This document shows positions 53,148 through 61,479 of a stretch of 64,000 nt of DNA, piece by piece. Below the pieces are notes generated by a model. The model saw only the letters and a program-made list of their open reading frames with translations. It was not told the DNA's origin and ran no database searches. The stretch comes from Flavobacteriaceae bacterium (GTDB lineage: Bacteria; Bacteroidota; Bacteroidia; Flavobacteriales; Flavobacteriaceae). Made by a program: the position numbers and the translations under genes. The number at the start of each line of letters is the position of its first letter. The stretch's first letter is position 1. The stretch covers positions 1-64,000 of the forward strand of contig PKEA01000087.1 in assembly GCA_002862805.1 (NCBI GenBank), written 5' to 3'.

Positions 53148-55292
53148 ATGAGAATTTTAAAATTATTTATTATCCTATTTGTTGTTCAATTACATGCTCA
53201 GCAAGGAGGAATGTGGATTCCAAGCATGCTAAAAGGCATGAATGAAAGCGAAATGACAGCTTTAGGAATGAAAATGACAGCTCAAGATATTTATGACGCA
53301 AACAACTCTAGTCTTAAAGACGCAATAGTTCATTTTGACGGTGGTTGTACTTCAGAATTAATTTCTTCTAAAGGACTTATGCTAACTAATCATCATTGTG
53401 GTTATGGAGAAATTCAAAGTCATTCTACTGTGGAGCACGATTACTTACAAGATGGATTTTGGGCAAAAGATTTAAATTCTGAGTTAGCAAACCCAGGAAT
53501 GGTTGCTACTTTAATCGTAAGTATTCACGATGTAACGAATACGGTTTTAGAGGGTGTTACGCAAATTTCATCAGAAAATGAAAAACAAAAGAAAATAGCA
53601 GATAATATTAGCAGATTACAAACTTCATTTCCTAAAGAGTCTTGGCAAGAAAACAAGATTAAAACTTTTTACGAAGGAAATCAATACATACTATTTGTTA
53701 CCGAAACGTTTAAAGATATTCGTTTAGTTGGAGCTCCACCAAGTTCAATTGGTAAGTTTGGTTCTGATACAGACAATTGGGTTTGGCCAAGACATACTGG
53801 TGATTTTTCTTTATTTAGGATTTATGCTAATAAAGACAATAAACCTGCCGAATACTCAAAAGACAATGTTCCTTATACTCCAAAACACTTTTTACCGATT
53901 TCATTAGATGGAGTTGCTGAAAATGACTTTACAATGGTTTTTGGTTTCCCTGGAAGAACCCAAGAATACTTACCATCATTTGCAGTTGAACAAATTGTTA
54001 ATACATTAAATCCAGCAAAAATTGAATTAAGAGATGCTGCTTTAAAAGTACAAGATGGTTTCATGAGAAAAGACCAAGCTATCAAAATTCAATATGCATC
54101 AAAATTTGCAAGTGTTGCAAATTATTGGAAAAAATGGATTGGAGAAAGCCAAGGGTTAAAAAAATCAAACGCAATCCAAATCAAACAAAATTTTGAAGAA
54201 GAATTCCAAAAAAGAGTAATCAAAAACAATAAAACAGATGAATATGGTTCTTTACTTGCTGATTTTGAAAAAAATTATAAAGCAATTAATGACTATTCAT
54301 TAGCTAGAGATTATTTTATTGAAACTGTTTTAAGAAATACTGAATTATTAAGTGTTGGTTTTCGTTTATACCAATTAGAGCAAGTATATTCTACTAAAGG
54401 AGAACAATCTTTTAACGATAGAAAAGACAATATTATTAAAAGTTTAGAAAGTTTCTATAAAGATTTTAATGCCAGTGTAGATGAAAAAGTTTTTGAAAAA
54501 CTAATTGCTCTTTACGGACAAAAATCGCCTTTAGTTCCAGCTGATTTAAAAACGATGAATTACAGTAAAACTACGGCAGACATATATACTAAATCTAAAT
54601 TAACTTCATACGAAGGATTAAAAACTTTATTAAAAGGAGATTCAAAAACTATTTTGAAAAACTTAAATAAAGATTTAGGTTACCAATTGGTAAAAAAATT
54701 AGCTGATAACTATTACAAAAACATTGCCCCAAAATACGATGAGTTAAATTTAGAAACCGGAGCATTACAAAGAAACTACATGAAAGCTCAATTAGAGTTG
54801 TTTCCAGAAGGAAGATACTTTCCAGATGCAAATAGTACTTTGAGAATTACTTACGGTCAAGTAAAAGGGTATAGCCCAAATGACGCGGTTTATTATGAGC
54901 CTGTGACTCATTTAGAAGGTGTAATGGAAAAATATATTCCTGGTGATTATGAATTTGATGTTCCTGCTAAATTGATTGATTTGATAAAAAATAAAGATTA
55001 TGGTCAATATGCTGAAAACGGTAAAATGCCAGTATGTTTTATAGCTACAAATCATACAACAGGAGGGAACTCTGGAAGCCCTGCAATTGATGCAAAAGGA
55101 AACTTAATTGGTCTAAATTTTGACCGTGTTTGGGAAGGAACAATGAGCGACATAAATTATGATCCTTCAATTTGTAGAAACATAATGGTTGATGTAAGAT
55201 ATGTCTTATTTATCATTGACAAATATGCAGGTGCAAAACACTTAATTGAAGAAATGGAACTAGTGCACCCAAAAACAAAGATAAACAAGTAA
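53148..55292 (+). CDS. S46-family dipeptidyl-peptidase, DPP11-like (Asp/Glu-specific)
   Basis: A 714-residue exported serine peptidase with signal peptide ending VVQLHAQQ. The catalytic histidine is in MLTNHHCGYGEIQSH (82/83) and the serine in TTGGNSGSPAIDAKG (about 642). The residue that sets substrate preference in this family lies in LIGLNFDRVWEGTMSDI. Arginine there is typical of DPP11, which cuts after acidic residues, while DPP7 has glycine. The C-terminal DVRYVLFIIDKYAGAKHLIE also matches DPP11. It acts in the periplasm on peptides from extracellular proteolysis. Single gene. Confidence 0.93.
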   Translation: MRILKLFIILFVVQLHAQQGGMWIPSMLKGMNESEMTALGMKMTAQDIYDANNSSLKDAIVHFDGGCTSELISSKGLMLTNHHCGYGEIQSHSTVEHDYLQDGFWAKDLNSELANPGMVATLIVSIHDVTNTVLEGVTQISSENEKQKKIADNISRLQTSFPKESWQENKIKTFYEGNQYILFVTETFKDIRLVGAPPSSIGKFGSDTDNWVWPRHTGDFSLFRIYANKDNKPAEYSKDNVPYTPKHFLPISLDGVAENDFTMVFGFPGRTQEYLPSFAVEQIVNTLNPAKIELRDAALKVQDGFMRKDQAIKIQYASKFASVANYWKKWIGESQGLKKSNAIQIKQNFEEEFQKRVIKNNKTDEYGSLLADFEKNYKAINDYSLARDYFIETVLRNTELLSVGFRLYQLEQVYSTKGEQSFNDRKDNIIKSLESFYKDFNASVDEKVFEKLIALYGQKSPLVPADLKTMNYSKTTADIYTKSKLTSYEGLKTLLKGDSKTILKNLNKDLGYQLVKKLADNYYKNIAPKYDELNLETGALQRNYMKAQLELFPEGRYFPDANSTLRITYGQVKGYSPNDAVYYEPVTHLEGVMEKYIPGDYEFDVPAKLIDLIKNKDYGQYAENGKMPVCFIATNHTTGGNSGSPAIDAKGNLIGLNFDRVWEGTMSDINYDPSICRNIMVDVRYVLFIIDKYAGAKHLIEEMELVHPKTKINK

Positions 55293-55388
55293 TATATTAA
55301 AAGCCTTCTAAAGCCACGTATCATAAAGCATTGATAATGAAATTAAAAGGCCTTAAAAAAAAAATAAAAAAAAAAGTGTAAAATTATT

Positions 55389-55416
55389 TTGCCGTGTCAA
55401 AAAATTTATATCTTTG
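55389..55416 (+). promoter_or_regulatory. Promoter of the small repetitive lipoprotein gene
   Basis: TTG (55389-55391), 17 bases, TATCTTTG (55409-55416), a full consensus match; ATG 36 bases downstream. The gap 55293-55452 holds nothing else but poly-A tracts. Confidence 0.65.
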
Positions 55417-55452
55417 CTAAGAATTAATAATTAACCTTTTATAATTTTTAAG

Positions 55453-55665
55453 ATGAAAAAAGTTGTTTTAAGCATGGCGTTAGTAGCTATGATGTTCGTA
55501 TCTTGTAAAGAAGCTGAAGCTAACACTGAAGCTGTTGAAGAAACTGCTGTTGAAGCTGTTGAAGCTGTTGAAGAAACTGCTGTTGAAGTAGTTGATTCTG
55601 CTGCTGCTGTTGCTACTGAAGCTGTTGAGGCAGTTAAAGAAGAAGCTGCTCCTGCTGCTCACTAA
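55453..55665 (+). CDS. Small lipoprotein with Glu/Ala/Val repeats
   Basis: A 70-residue protein starting MKKVVLSMALVAMMFVSC, a lipoprotein signal with cysteine 18. The mature part is only Ala, Glu, Val, Thr and a few other residues, with an imperfect 11-residue repeat (EAVEETAVEAV, then EAVEETAVEVV). At DNA level, positions 55528-55555 recur exactly at 55561-55588 (period 33). It would be an acidic, probably helical or extended envelope peptide. Similar short lipoproteins are common in flavobacteria but have no assigned function. It has a consensus promoter and a strong terminator, so it is probably well expressed. Confidence 0.8.
   Translation: MKKVVLSMALVAMMFVSCKEAEANTEAVEETAVEAVEAVEETAVEVVDSAAAVATEAVEAVKEEAAPAAH
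55528..55588 (+). repeat. In-gene tandem repeat, 33-bp period
   Basis: A 28-base block at 55528-55555 (starting GAAGCTGTTGAAGAAACTGC) recurs exactly at 55561-55588, keeping frame within the lipoprotein gene. Confidence 0.8.
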
Positions 55666-55686
55666 TAGTTAACGCTATCAAAAAAA

Positions 55687-55716
55687 ATAAAGCTCCACTT
55701 AGTGGGGCTTTTTTTT
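55687..55716. terminator. Bidirectional terminator between the small lipoprotein and YegP-like genes
   Basis: Stem AAGCTCCAC / GTGGGGCTT with a 3-base loop, flanked by A and T runs. Confidence 0.83.
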
Positions 55717-55719
55717 ATA

Positions 55720-56079
55720 CTATAATTCACCTGAATCATTAAAAATATCAATATCCGCTGAAAAATCTAATATTTCAGCCATAGGTGTATATTTTAAAAT
55801 TTCATTTATACTTTTTTCCAACATCAACTGAGTTGAAAACTTTCTACTTACAGCTAATTCCTTCTCATCCAAAACAAGCCTAAAGAAAAACTTTCCTCTA
55901 CCTGATTTAAATTTTAAAAATACTACTCTTTCTAACGATTCTTGTAAATAATTTATCTGCTCTTCACACTCAAAACGTAATTCAAAATTATTACTTGTAA
56001 ATATAGTCTTTCCTTTTCTAGAGGTAAGCTCGTACTTGTACATATCATTTAAACGTTTTGTAATTACAAATGTTGCCAT
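55720..56079 (-). CDS. DUF1508/YegP-type protein with two repeats
   Basis: A 119-residue soluble protein that looks like a duplicated YegP module. The first half is FVITKRLNDMYKYELTSRKG then KTIFTSNNFE. The second is FLKFKSGRGKFFFRLVLDEK then ELAVSRKFST. Each has the F-x-I/F...G/D-x-F/Y-x-F-x-L pattern of DUF1508, though the usual glycine-rich SEGY core is weak. Function of the family is unknown. Single gene between a terminator and the tRNA cluster. Confidence 0.75.
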   Translation of the reverse strand: MATFVITKRLNDMYKYELTSRKGKTIFTSNNFELRFECEEQINYLQESLERVVFLKFKSGRGKFFFRLVLDEKELAVSRKFSTQLMLEKSINEILKYTPMAEILDFSADIDIFNDSGEL

Positions 56080-56139
56080 ATTTTATTTAAAACTATAAAG
56101 TAGTGTTAGAATTAAAATATATTTAAAACTAGAAATATA

Positions 56140-56176
56140 TAAATAAAAAAAGCTTCAAACAAAGTTTGAAGCTTTA
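56140..56176 (-). terminator. Terminator abutting tRNA-Leu copy 1
   Basis: Perfect arms AAAGCTTCAAAC (56149-56160) and GTTTGAAGCTTT (56164-56175), directly beyond the tRNA 3' end on the minus strand and followed there by a T-run. Confidence 0.8.
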
Positions 56177-56177
56177 G

Positions 56178-56263
56178 TACTCAAGGCGGGACTTGAACCC
56201 GCACGGGTATTACTACCCACTGGATTTTAAGTCCAGCGTGTCTACCAATTCCACCACTCAAGC
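56178..56263 (-). tRNA. tRNA-Leu (anticodon UAA), copy 1
   Basis: An 86-nt class II tRNA on the minus strand: acceptor GCTTGAG/CTTGAGT, anticodon stem CTGGA/TCCAG with loop CTTAAAA (anticodon TAA), long variable arm GTGGGTAGTAATACCC and T arm GCGGG-TTCAAGT-CCCGC. CCA is not encoded. The copy at 56428-56513 is identical. Confidence 0.94.
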
Positions 56264-56391
56264 AAGTATTTTTAAAAGGTAGTTTTTTTTTCAATAATAA
56301 GAGATAAAGAAGTACCTAACCTTATCCCTGATTGCGAGTGCAAATATAATTATTTTAATTAAACCCACAAACTATTTAAACATTAATTTAA

Positions 56392-56425
56392 ACAAAAAAA
56401 GCTCCAAATAAAATTTGAAGCTTTT
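56392..56425 (-). terminator. Terminator-like hairpin abutting tRNA-Leu copy 2
   Basis: Arms AAAGCTCCAAAT (56398-56409) and ATTTGAAGCTTT (56413-56424) with one mismatch, then a T-run on the minus strand. It is a diverged copy of the hairpin at 56149-56175. Confidence 0.7.
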
Positions 56426-56427
56426 AG

Positions 56428-56513
56428 TACTCAAGGCGGGACTTGAACCCGCACGGGTATTACTACCCACTGGATTTTAAGTCCAGCGTGTCTACCAATT
56501 CCACCACTCAAGC
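56428..56513 (-). tRNA. tRNA-Leu (anticodon UAA), copy 2
   Basis: Same 86-nt sequence and cloverleaf as the copy at 56178-56263, with anticodon TAA. Each copy has its own hairpin, so the duplication covers tRNA plus terminator. Confidence 0.94.
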
Positions 56514-56546
56514 ATTTGGTTTAAAAAAAACCTTGGTACAGTATTG

Positions 56547-56619
56547 AGCGAAAAACGGGGCTCGAACCCGCGACCTCGACCTTGGCAAGGTCGCGCTCTA
56601 CCAGCTGAGCTATTTTCGC
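56547..56619 (-). tRNA. tRNA-Gly (anticodon GCC)
   Basis: A 73-nt cloverleaf on the minus strand: acceptor GCGAAAA/TTTTCGC, D arm GCTC/GAGC, anticodon stem CGACC/GGTCG with loop TTGCCAA (anticodon GCC), T arm GCGGG-TTCGAGC-CCCGT. It differs from the UCC glycine tRNAs at 7.6-7.8 kb. It lies upstream of the two tRNA-Leu copies on the same strand. Confidence 0.95.
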
Positions 56620-56765
56620 GTAATATATTTTTAAGAACTTTTACAATTAGATTATCTCTTATTGCGGATGCAAATATAACACCTATTTTATTTTTTACAA
56701 GTGCTTTTTACAAAAAAAATAAAAGTTTTTTTCAACCTTTTGATAACTAATCTTTTATTTAAAAT

Positions 56766-59384
56766 TTATTTCTTTACCAACATGCGTTTTATCTCATTTA
56801 GCTTCATTAGAGCCTCTACAGGAGTCAATGTATTAATATCAATATTCATTATTTCTTCCTTAATTTCTTCTAATAAAGGATCATCTAAATTAAAAAAACT
56901 CAATTGTAATTCTTCTTCCGTTTTTATACCAGGACCACTTAAATTCTCACCAGAATGATCTTTTTCTAACTTTTTTAATATTTTTTGTGCCTTTTGAATT
57001 ACTGTTTGTGGCATTCCAGCCATTTTAGCAACATGAATACCAAAACTATGAGCACTTCCGCCTTTTACCAATTTACGAATAAACAACACTGTATCTTTTA
57101 GCTCCTTTACAGAAACATTATAATTTTGAATTCGGTCAAACAAAACTTCCATTTCATTTAATTCATGGTAGTGTGTTGCAAATAAAGTTTTTGGTTTATT
57201 TGGATGTTCATGTAAATATTCGGCAATAGCCCAAGCAATTGAAATTCCGTCGTAAGTTGAAGTTCCTCTTCCAATTTCATCTAACAACACCAAACTACTT
57301 TCTGAAATATTATTCAAAATAGAAGCAGTTTCATTCATTTCTACCATAAAAGTAGACTCACCCATCGAAATATTATCGCTCGCTCCTACTCTAGTAAAAA
57401 TTTTATCTACAATTCCCATTCTAACAGCGTCTGCAGGAACAAAACTTCCCATTTGAGCCAAGAGTACGATTAAAGCCGTTTGACGCAAAATAGCCGACTT
57501 ACCCGACATATTTGGTCCGGTAATCATAATCATTTGTTGGGTTTCTCTATCTAAAAATACATTGTTTGAAATATAAGGAACTCCAATTGGTAGTTGTTTT
57601 TCAATTACTGGATGACGACCTTCTGTAATTTCTAAATCAAAACCATCAACAATTTCTGGTCTTGAATAGTTATTTTCAATTGCTAATTGTGTAAACGAAT
57701 TCAAACAATCTAATTGTGCTATTAAATTAGCATTCAACTGAACCGGCTTAATATAAGTTCCCATCCAATTGACCAATTGCTCGAACAACTGCCCTTCTAA
57801 TTGTTGAATTTTTTCTTCTGCACCCAAAATTTTAGATTCGTATTCCTTTAATTCTTCCGTAATATATCTTTCGGCATTTACTAAAGTCTGCTTTCGAATC
57901 CAATCTTCAGGAACTTTATCTTTATGTGTATTTCTAACTTCAATATAATAGCCAAAAACATTATTGAAAGCGACTTTTAAAGATGTTATTCCCGTTTTTT
58001 CACTCTCTCTTTGTTCTAAATCTTCTAAAAATCCTTTTCCTTTAGACGAAATAGCGCGTAAATCATCTAATTCTTCATTAACACCTGTAGCAATTGTATT
58101 TCCTTTACTAATAGCAACTGGTGCATCTTGATTTAAAGTAGTTGAGATTTTCTCTCGAAGTAAATCGCAAGCATGTAAACTATCGCCAATAACTTTTAAT
58201 GATTCATTTTTACTTGCTAAAGCCAATGTTTTGATTGGAATAATTGCATCTAAAGAATCTTTTAAATAAATGATTTCTCTTGGCGAAATTTTCCCAGTTG
58301 CCACTTTTGAAATCAAACGTTCCAAATCGGAAATCTGTTTGATTTGATATTGTATTTTTTGTAAATCTTCTTTATTTTCTTTCAAATAAGAAACAACTTC
58401 ATGACGGCTTTTAATTCGTGTTGCATCTTTTAAAGGTAAAGCCAACCAACGTTTCAATAAACGCGAACCCATTGGCGAAAGCGTTTTATCAATTACATCT
58501 AAAAGAGTAACAGCGTTTAAATTGGTAGAATGATACAATTCCAAATTTCGAATAGTAAAACGATCCATCCAAACATAAGCATCTTCCGCAATACGTTGAA
58601 TATTTGTAATATGTTGAATTTTATTATGTTGGGTTTCCGATAAATAATATAAAATTGCGCCTGAAGCAATAACACCTTCTTGTAATTCTTCAATTCCGAA
58701 ACCTTTTAACGAAACCGTTTGAAAATGTTGGGTTAAACTTTCAAAAGCATAATCTTCTTTAAAAACCCAATCTTCTAAATAAAAAGTGTGAAAATCTTCT
58801 CCAAAAACTTCTTTGAACTGAACTCTATTCTGTTTTGGAATTAAAACCTCACTTGGATTGAAATTTTGTAATAATTTATCAATATATTCTTCATTTCCTT
58901 GTGCTGTTAAAAATTCGCCTGTAGAAACATCTAAAAATGAAACACCAAGATTTTTTTTACCAAAGGAAACCGAAGCTAAGAAATTATTAGATTTAGAATT
59001 TAAAACCTCATCATTCATAGAAACTCCAGGCGTAATTAATTCGGTTACACCACGTTTTACAATAGTTTTGGTCATTTTTGGGTCTTCAAGTTGATCGCAA
59101 ATAGCCACTCGAAGTCCGGCTTTTACCAATTTAGGTAAATAAGTATTTATGGAATGATGTGGAAAACCCGCTAAAGCAGTTTCACTATCCGAACCAGCGC
59201 CACGTTTGGTTAATGTAATTCCTAAAATTTTAGCTGCACGAATAGCATCTTCTCCAAAAGTTTCATAAAAATCGCCAACCCTAAACAACAAACAAGCATC
59301 AGGATATTTTGCTTTAATACCGTTGTATTGCTTCATTAATGGAGTTTCTTTTTTTTCTTTTGGTGTTGCTGCTTTTTTCGCCAC
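56766..59384 (-). CDS. mutS: DNA mismatch repair protein MutS
   Basis: An 872-residue ATPase that recognises mismatches. The mismatch-binding domain has [17 protein letters not shown] (the Phe-x-Glu motif lies in FYE). The Walker A is [18 protein letters not shown] near residue 620, and Walker B is [31 protein letters not shown] follows. The length is normal. The start is a GTG (minus strand, 59382-59384), giving [20 protein letters not shown]; the short basic leader before ETPLMKQYN agrees with relatives. It stands divergent from the SpoU-type methyltransferase gene. Confidence 0.97.
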   Translation of the reverse strand: MAKKAATPKEKKETPLMKQYNGIKAKYPDACLLFRVGDFYETFGEDAIRAAKILGITLTKRGAGSDSETALAGFPHHSINTYLPKLVKAGLRVAICDQLEDPKMTKTIVKRGVTELITPGVSMNDEVLNSKSNNFLASVSFGKKNLGVSFLDVSTGEFLTAQGNEEYIDKLLQNFNPSEVLIPKQNRVQFKEVFGEDFHTFYLEDWVFKEDYAFESLTQHFQTVSLKGFGIEELQEGVIASGAILYYLSETQHNKIQHITNIQRIAEDAYVWMDRFTIRNLELYHSTNLNAVTLLDVIDKTLSPMGSRLLKRWLALPLKDATRIKSRHEVVSYLKENKEDLQKIQYQIKQISDLERLISKVATGKISPREIIYLKDSLDAIIPIKTLALASKNESLKVIGDSLHACDLLREKISTTLNQDAPVAISKGNTIATGVNEELDDLRAISSKGKGFLEDLEQRESEKTGITSLKVAFNNVFGYYIEVRNTHKDKVPEDWIRKQTLVNAERYITEELKEYESKILGAEEKIQQLEGQLFEQLVNWMGTYIKPVQLNANLIAQLDCLNSFTQLAIENNYSRPEIVDGFDLEITEGRHPVIEKQLPIGVPYISNNVFLDRETQQMIMITGPNMSGKSAILRQTALIVLLAQMGSFVPADAVRMGIVDKIFTRVGASDNISMGESTFMVEMNETASILNNISESSLVLLDEIGRGTSTYDGISIAWAIAEYLHEHPNKPKTLFATHYHELNEMEVLFDRIQNYNVSVKELKDTVLFIRKLVKGGSAHSFGIHVAKMAGMPQTVIQKAQKILKKLEKDHSGENLSGPGIKTEEELQLSFFNLDDPLLEEIKEEIMNIDINTLTPVEALMKLNEIKRMLVKK

Positions 59385-59501
59385 AATTCTATTTTTTAAA
59401 TACTGTTTGCGAAGTTACGAAAATCAAGTGCAATTGCAATTGGAAAAATCCATGACAAATTCAAAAAGCAATTTCAATAACAAAATACAATTTCAACTTT
59501 G

Positions 59502-59509
59502 TATCTTTG
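59502..59509 (+). promoter_or_regulatory. Promoter box of the SpoU methyltransferase gene
   Basis: TATCTTTG, 19 bases before the ATG at 59529. Confidence 0.5.
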
Positions 59510-59528
59510 GGACTTTGAAAAATGAAAA

Positions 59529-60053
59529 ATGAAAAAATTAGCAAACGAAGAACTCAATAGAATTAGTAAAGAAGAATTTAAATCTGCTAAAAAAACGCCT
59601 ATTATCATTATCTTAGATGATATAAGAAGTTTACACAATATTGGTTCGGTATTTAGAAGTTCAGATGCTTTTTTGGTTGAAAAAATATATTTATGTGGAA
59701 TTACAGCTGTTCCTCCAAATAAAGAAATTCATAAAACTGCACTTGGTGCTACAGAAACAGTGGCCTGGGAACATGCTGAAAATGTTTTAGATGTTATTGA
59801 AAAACTAAAACAAGAAAACGTAACTGTTTTTGCTATTGAGCAAACTGAAAATTCAATTATGTTAAATGATTTTCAACCTGAACTTGCAAAAAAATACGCT
59901 TTGATTTTTGGTAATGAGGTAAAAGGTGTGAATCAAAAAGCGATAAACGCAAGTGATGGTGTAATTGAAATTCCGCAATTAGGCAGTAAGCATTCATTAA
60001 ATATTTCAGTAACAGCTGGAATTGTGATTTGGGATTTATTTCAAAAAATGTAA
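59529..60053 (+). CDS. SpoU/TrmH-family RNA 2'-O-methyltransferase
   Basis: A 174-residue SPOUT-fold protein. DDIRSLHNIGSVFRSSDAFL is motif 1 with the catalytic asparagine and arginine, LIFGNEVKGVNQ motif 2 and IPQLGSKHSLNISVTAGIVI motif 3. It methylates the 2'-O of ribose in tRNA or rRNA; the target is uncertain because TrmH, TrmL and RlmB share these motifs. It lacks the N-terminal substrate-binding domain of RlmB. A 57-residue membrane protein gene follows after three bases. Confidence 0.92.
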   Translation: MKKLANEELNRISKEEFKSAKKTPIIIILDDIRSLHNIGSVFRSSDAFLVEKIYLCGITAVPPNKEIHKTALGATETVAWEHAENVLDVIEKLKQENVTVFAIEQTENSIMLNDFQPELAKKYALIFGNEVKGVNQKAINASDGVIEIPQLGSKHSLNISVTAGIVIWDLFQKM

Positions 60054-60056
60054 ACT

Positions 60057-60230
60057 ATGAAAATCGGACCGTTATCAATACTTATTTTATTAATTTCATT
60101 TGGAATTATGATGTCTACAATTTTAGATTGGATTCCGAATAATCCATTAACAAATTATAAGTTTCTTGCAGCGCTACAATTTATAGTTATAGGACGACTA
60201 ATTGTAACCAAGCAAAGAAAAAAGAACTAA
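60057..60230 (+). CDS. Small hydrophobic membrane protein (57 aa)
   Basis: An ATG-initiated frame starting MKIGPLSILILLISFGIMMS and ending in RLIVTKQRKKN. It has two hydrophobic segments (about residues 5-24 and 37-50) around a short polar loop (DWIPNNPLTN), with a basic tail. It begins three bases after the SpoU methyltransferase stop, so co-translation is likely. Its stop overlaps that of the convergent folK-dNK gene by three to four bases. No family recognised. Composition fits a small inner-membrane protein, and it fills what would otherwise be a 173-base gap. Confidence 0.6.
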   Translation: MKIGPLSILILLISFGIMMSTILDWIPNNPLTNYKFLAALQFIVIGRLIVTKQRKKN

Positions 60231-61357
60231 ATTTTCTTATTGATTTCATTTAACAAGAAAACATAATCTTCTTGTTTTTTTACAAAATCTAAATCAGAAA
60301 CATCAATAACTAAAACATTTAAATCGGTTTGGGTTTTGATATAATCTAAATAACCTCTGTTTATCTTCTCTAAATAATCAGCAGGAATTTCTTGCTCATA
60401 ACTTCTTCCGCGTTTTTTGATATTCTCCAAAAGACGTTCAGTATTCTGATACAAATACACATACAGGTCGGGTTTTGGCATTTCTTTATGTATAATATCA
60501 AACATGGTTTTATACAAACGAAATTCGTCTTCTTGCAAAGTAACTTTTGCGAAAATAAGTGATTTAAAAATATGATAATCTGCTACTACAAAATCTTTAA
60601 ACAAATCAAATTGCGCTAAATCATCTGATAATTGTTGGTATCTATCGGCTAAAAACGACATTTCCAAAGGAAAAGCATAACGCGATTGATCTTTGTAAAA
60701 TTTTGGTAAAAAAGGATTATCGGCAAAACGCTCTAAAACCAATTTTGCATTACAATCGCTAGCTATTTTGGTCGCTAAAGTTGTTTTTCCGGCACCAATA
60801 TTTCCTTCAATTGCAATATAATTTAACTGCTGAACATTTAATTTTTCAATTGGAGAAATTAATTTTTCAACAACAACGCAATTGCTTTCGTCTGAACTAG
60901 AACTCAATAACTCTGAAACTGATTTATTCAAAATAGGATGTTCCCAATTTAAATTCAAATCGCTCATTGGATACAAAACAAAATTTCTATTTTGCATTTC
61001 AGGATGAGGCACTTTCAAAGAATCTGTCTCAATGATTTCTTCATTTACCGAAATAATATCAATATCGATAACTCTAGCTTCATAATTTTGAGAATTCTTT
61101 CGAACCCTTCCCATTTTTTTTTCTAAACTTAATAACGAAGAAAGTAACTTTTGAGGAGATTTTGAAGAATGAATTACTACTGCACAATTATAAAAGGGAT
61201 CACTTTCAAAACCCCAAGAAGGAGTTTCGTAAACTTTAGAAACCTTTACTACTGTTGCAATTGAGCTATGAATAGTATCAATACAAAGCTGAATAGTTTT
61301 TAATCTATCGCCTAAATTACTTCCTAGTGATAACACTATTTTACTCTGGTTCTTCAT
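60227..61357 (-). CDS. folK: Fusion of FolK (HPPK) and a deoxynucleoside kinase
   Basis: A 376-residue two-domain protein. Residues 1-160 are 6-hydroxymethyl-7,8-dihydropterin pyrophosphokinase of folate synthesis: VLSLGSNLGDRLKTIQ, YETPSWGFESDPFYNCAV, then RVIDIDIISVN and VPHPEMQNRNFVLYPM. From about residue 180 a deoxynucleoside kinase follows, with P-loop YIAIEGNIGAGKTTLA, then VLERFADNPFLPKFY (the ERF-type motif) and KRGRSYEQEI (lid). The two activities serve different pathways, folate and deoxynucleotide salvage. The ATG at 61357 gives MKNQSKIVLSLGSN, the normal FolK start. Confidence 0.93.
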   Translation of the reverse strand: MKNQSKIVLSLGSNLGDRLKTIQLCIDTIHSSIATVVKVSKVYETPSWGFESDPFYNCAVVIHSSKSPQKLLSSLLSLEKKMGRVRKNSQNYEARVIDIDIISVNEEIIETDSLKVPHPEMQNRNFVLYPMSDLNLNWEHPILNKSVSELLSSSSDESNCVVVEKLISPIEKLNVQQLNYIAIEGNIGAGKTTLATKIASDCNAKLVLERFADNPFLPKFYKDQSRYAFPLEMSFLADRYQQLSDDLAQFDLFKDFVVADYHIFKSLIFAKVTLQEDEFRLYKTMFDIIHKEMPKPDLYVYLYQNTERLLENIKKRGRSYEQEIPADYLEKINRGYLDYIKTQTDLNVLVIDVSDLDFVKKQEDYVFLLNEINKKI

Positions 61358-61479
61358 TAAAGGCAAAATAACAAACAATTTTAATTTTATGAATTACGTT
61401 TTCTGTTTTTTTATGAACATGTAACATTTTAATAGTAATTAAGACATATAAGCACAATTTAAAAAAAGTACATTTTAAG

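Noticed and set aside
55480..55662. Ser/Phe/Asn-rich minus-strand frame in the small lipoprotein gene
   Set aside because: It is the antisense of the Glu/Ala/Val repeat; the plus-strand frame has a lipobox, a promoter and a terminator.
56544..56958. Plus-strand reading frames over tRNA-Gly(GCC) and the 3' end of mutS
   Set aside because: They lie antisense to a tRNA and to the conserved mutS gene and have no family-like sequence.
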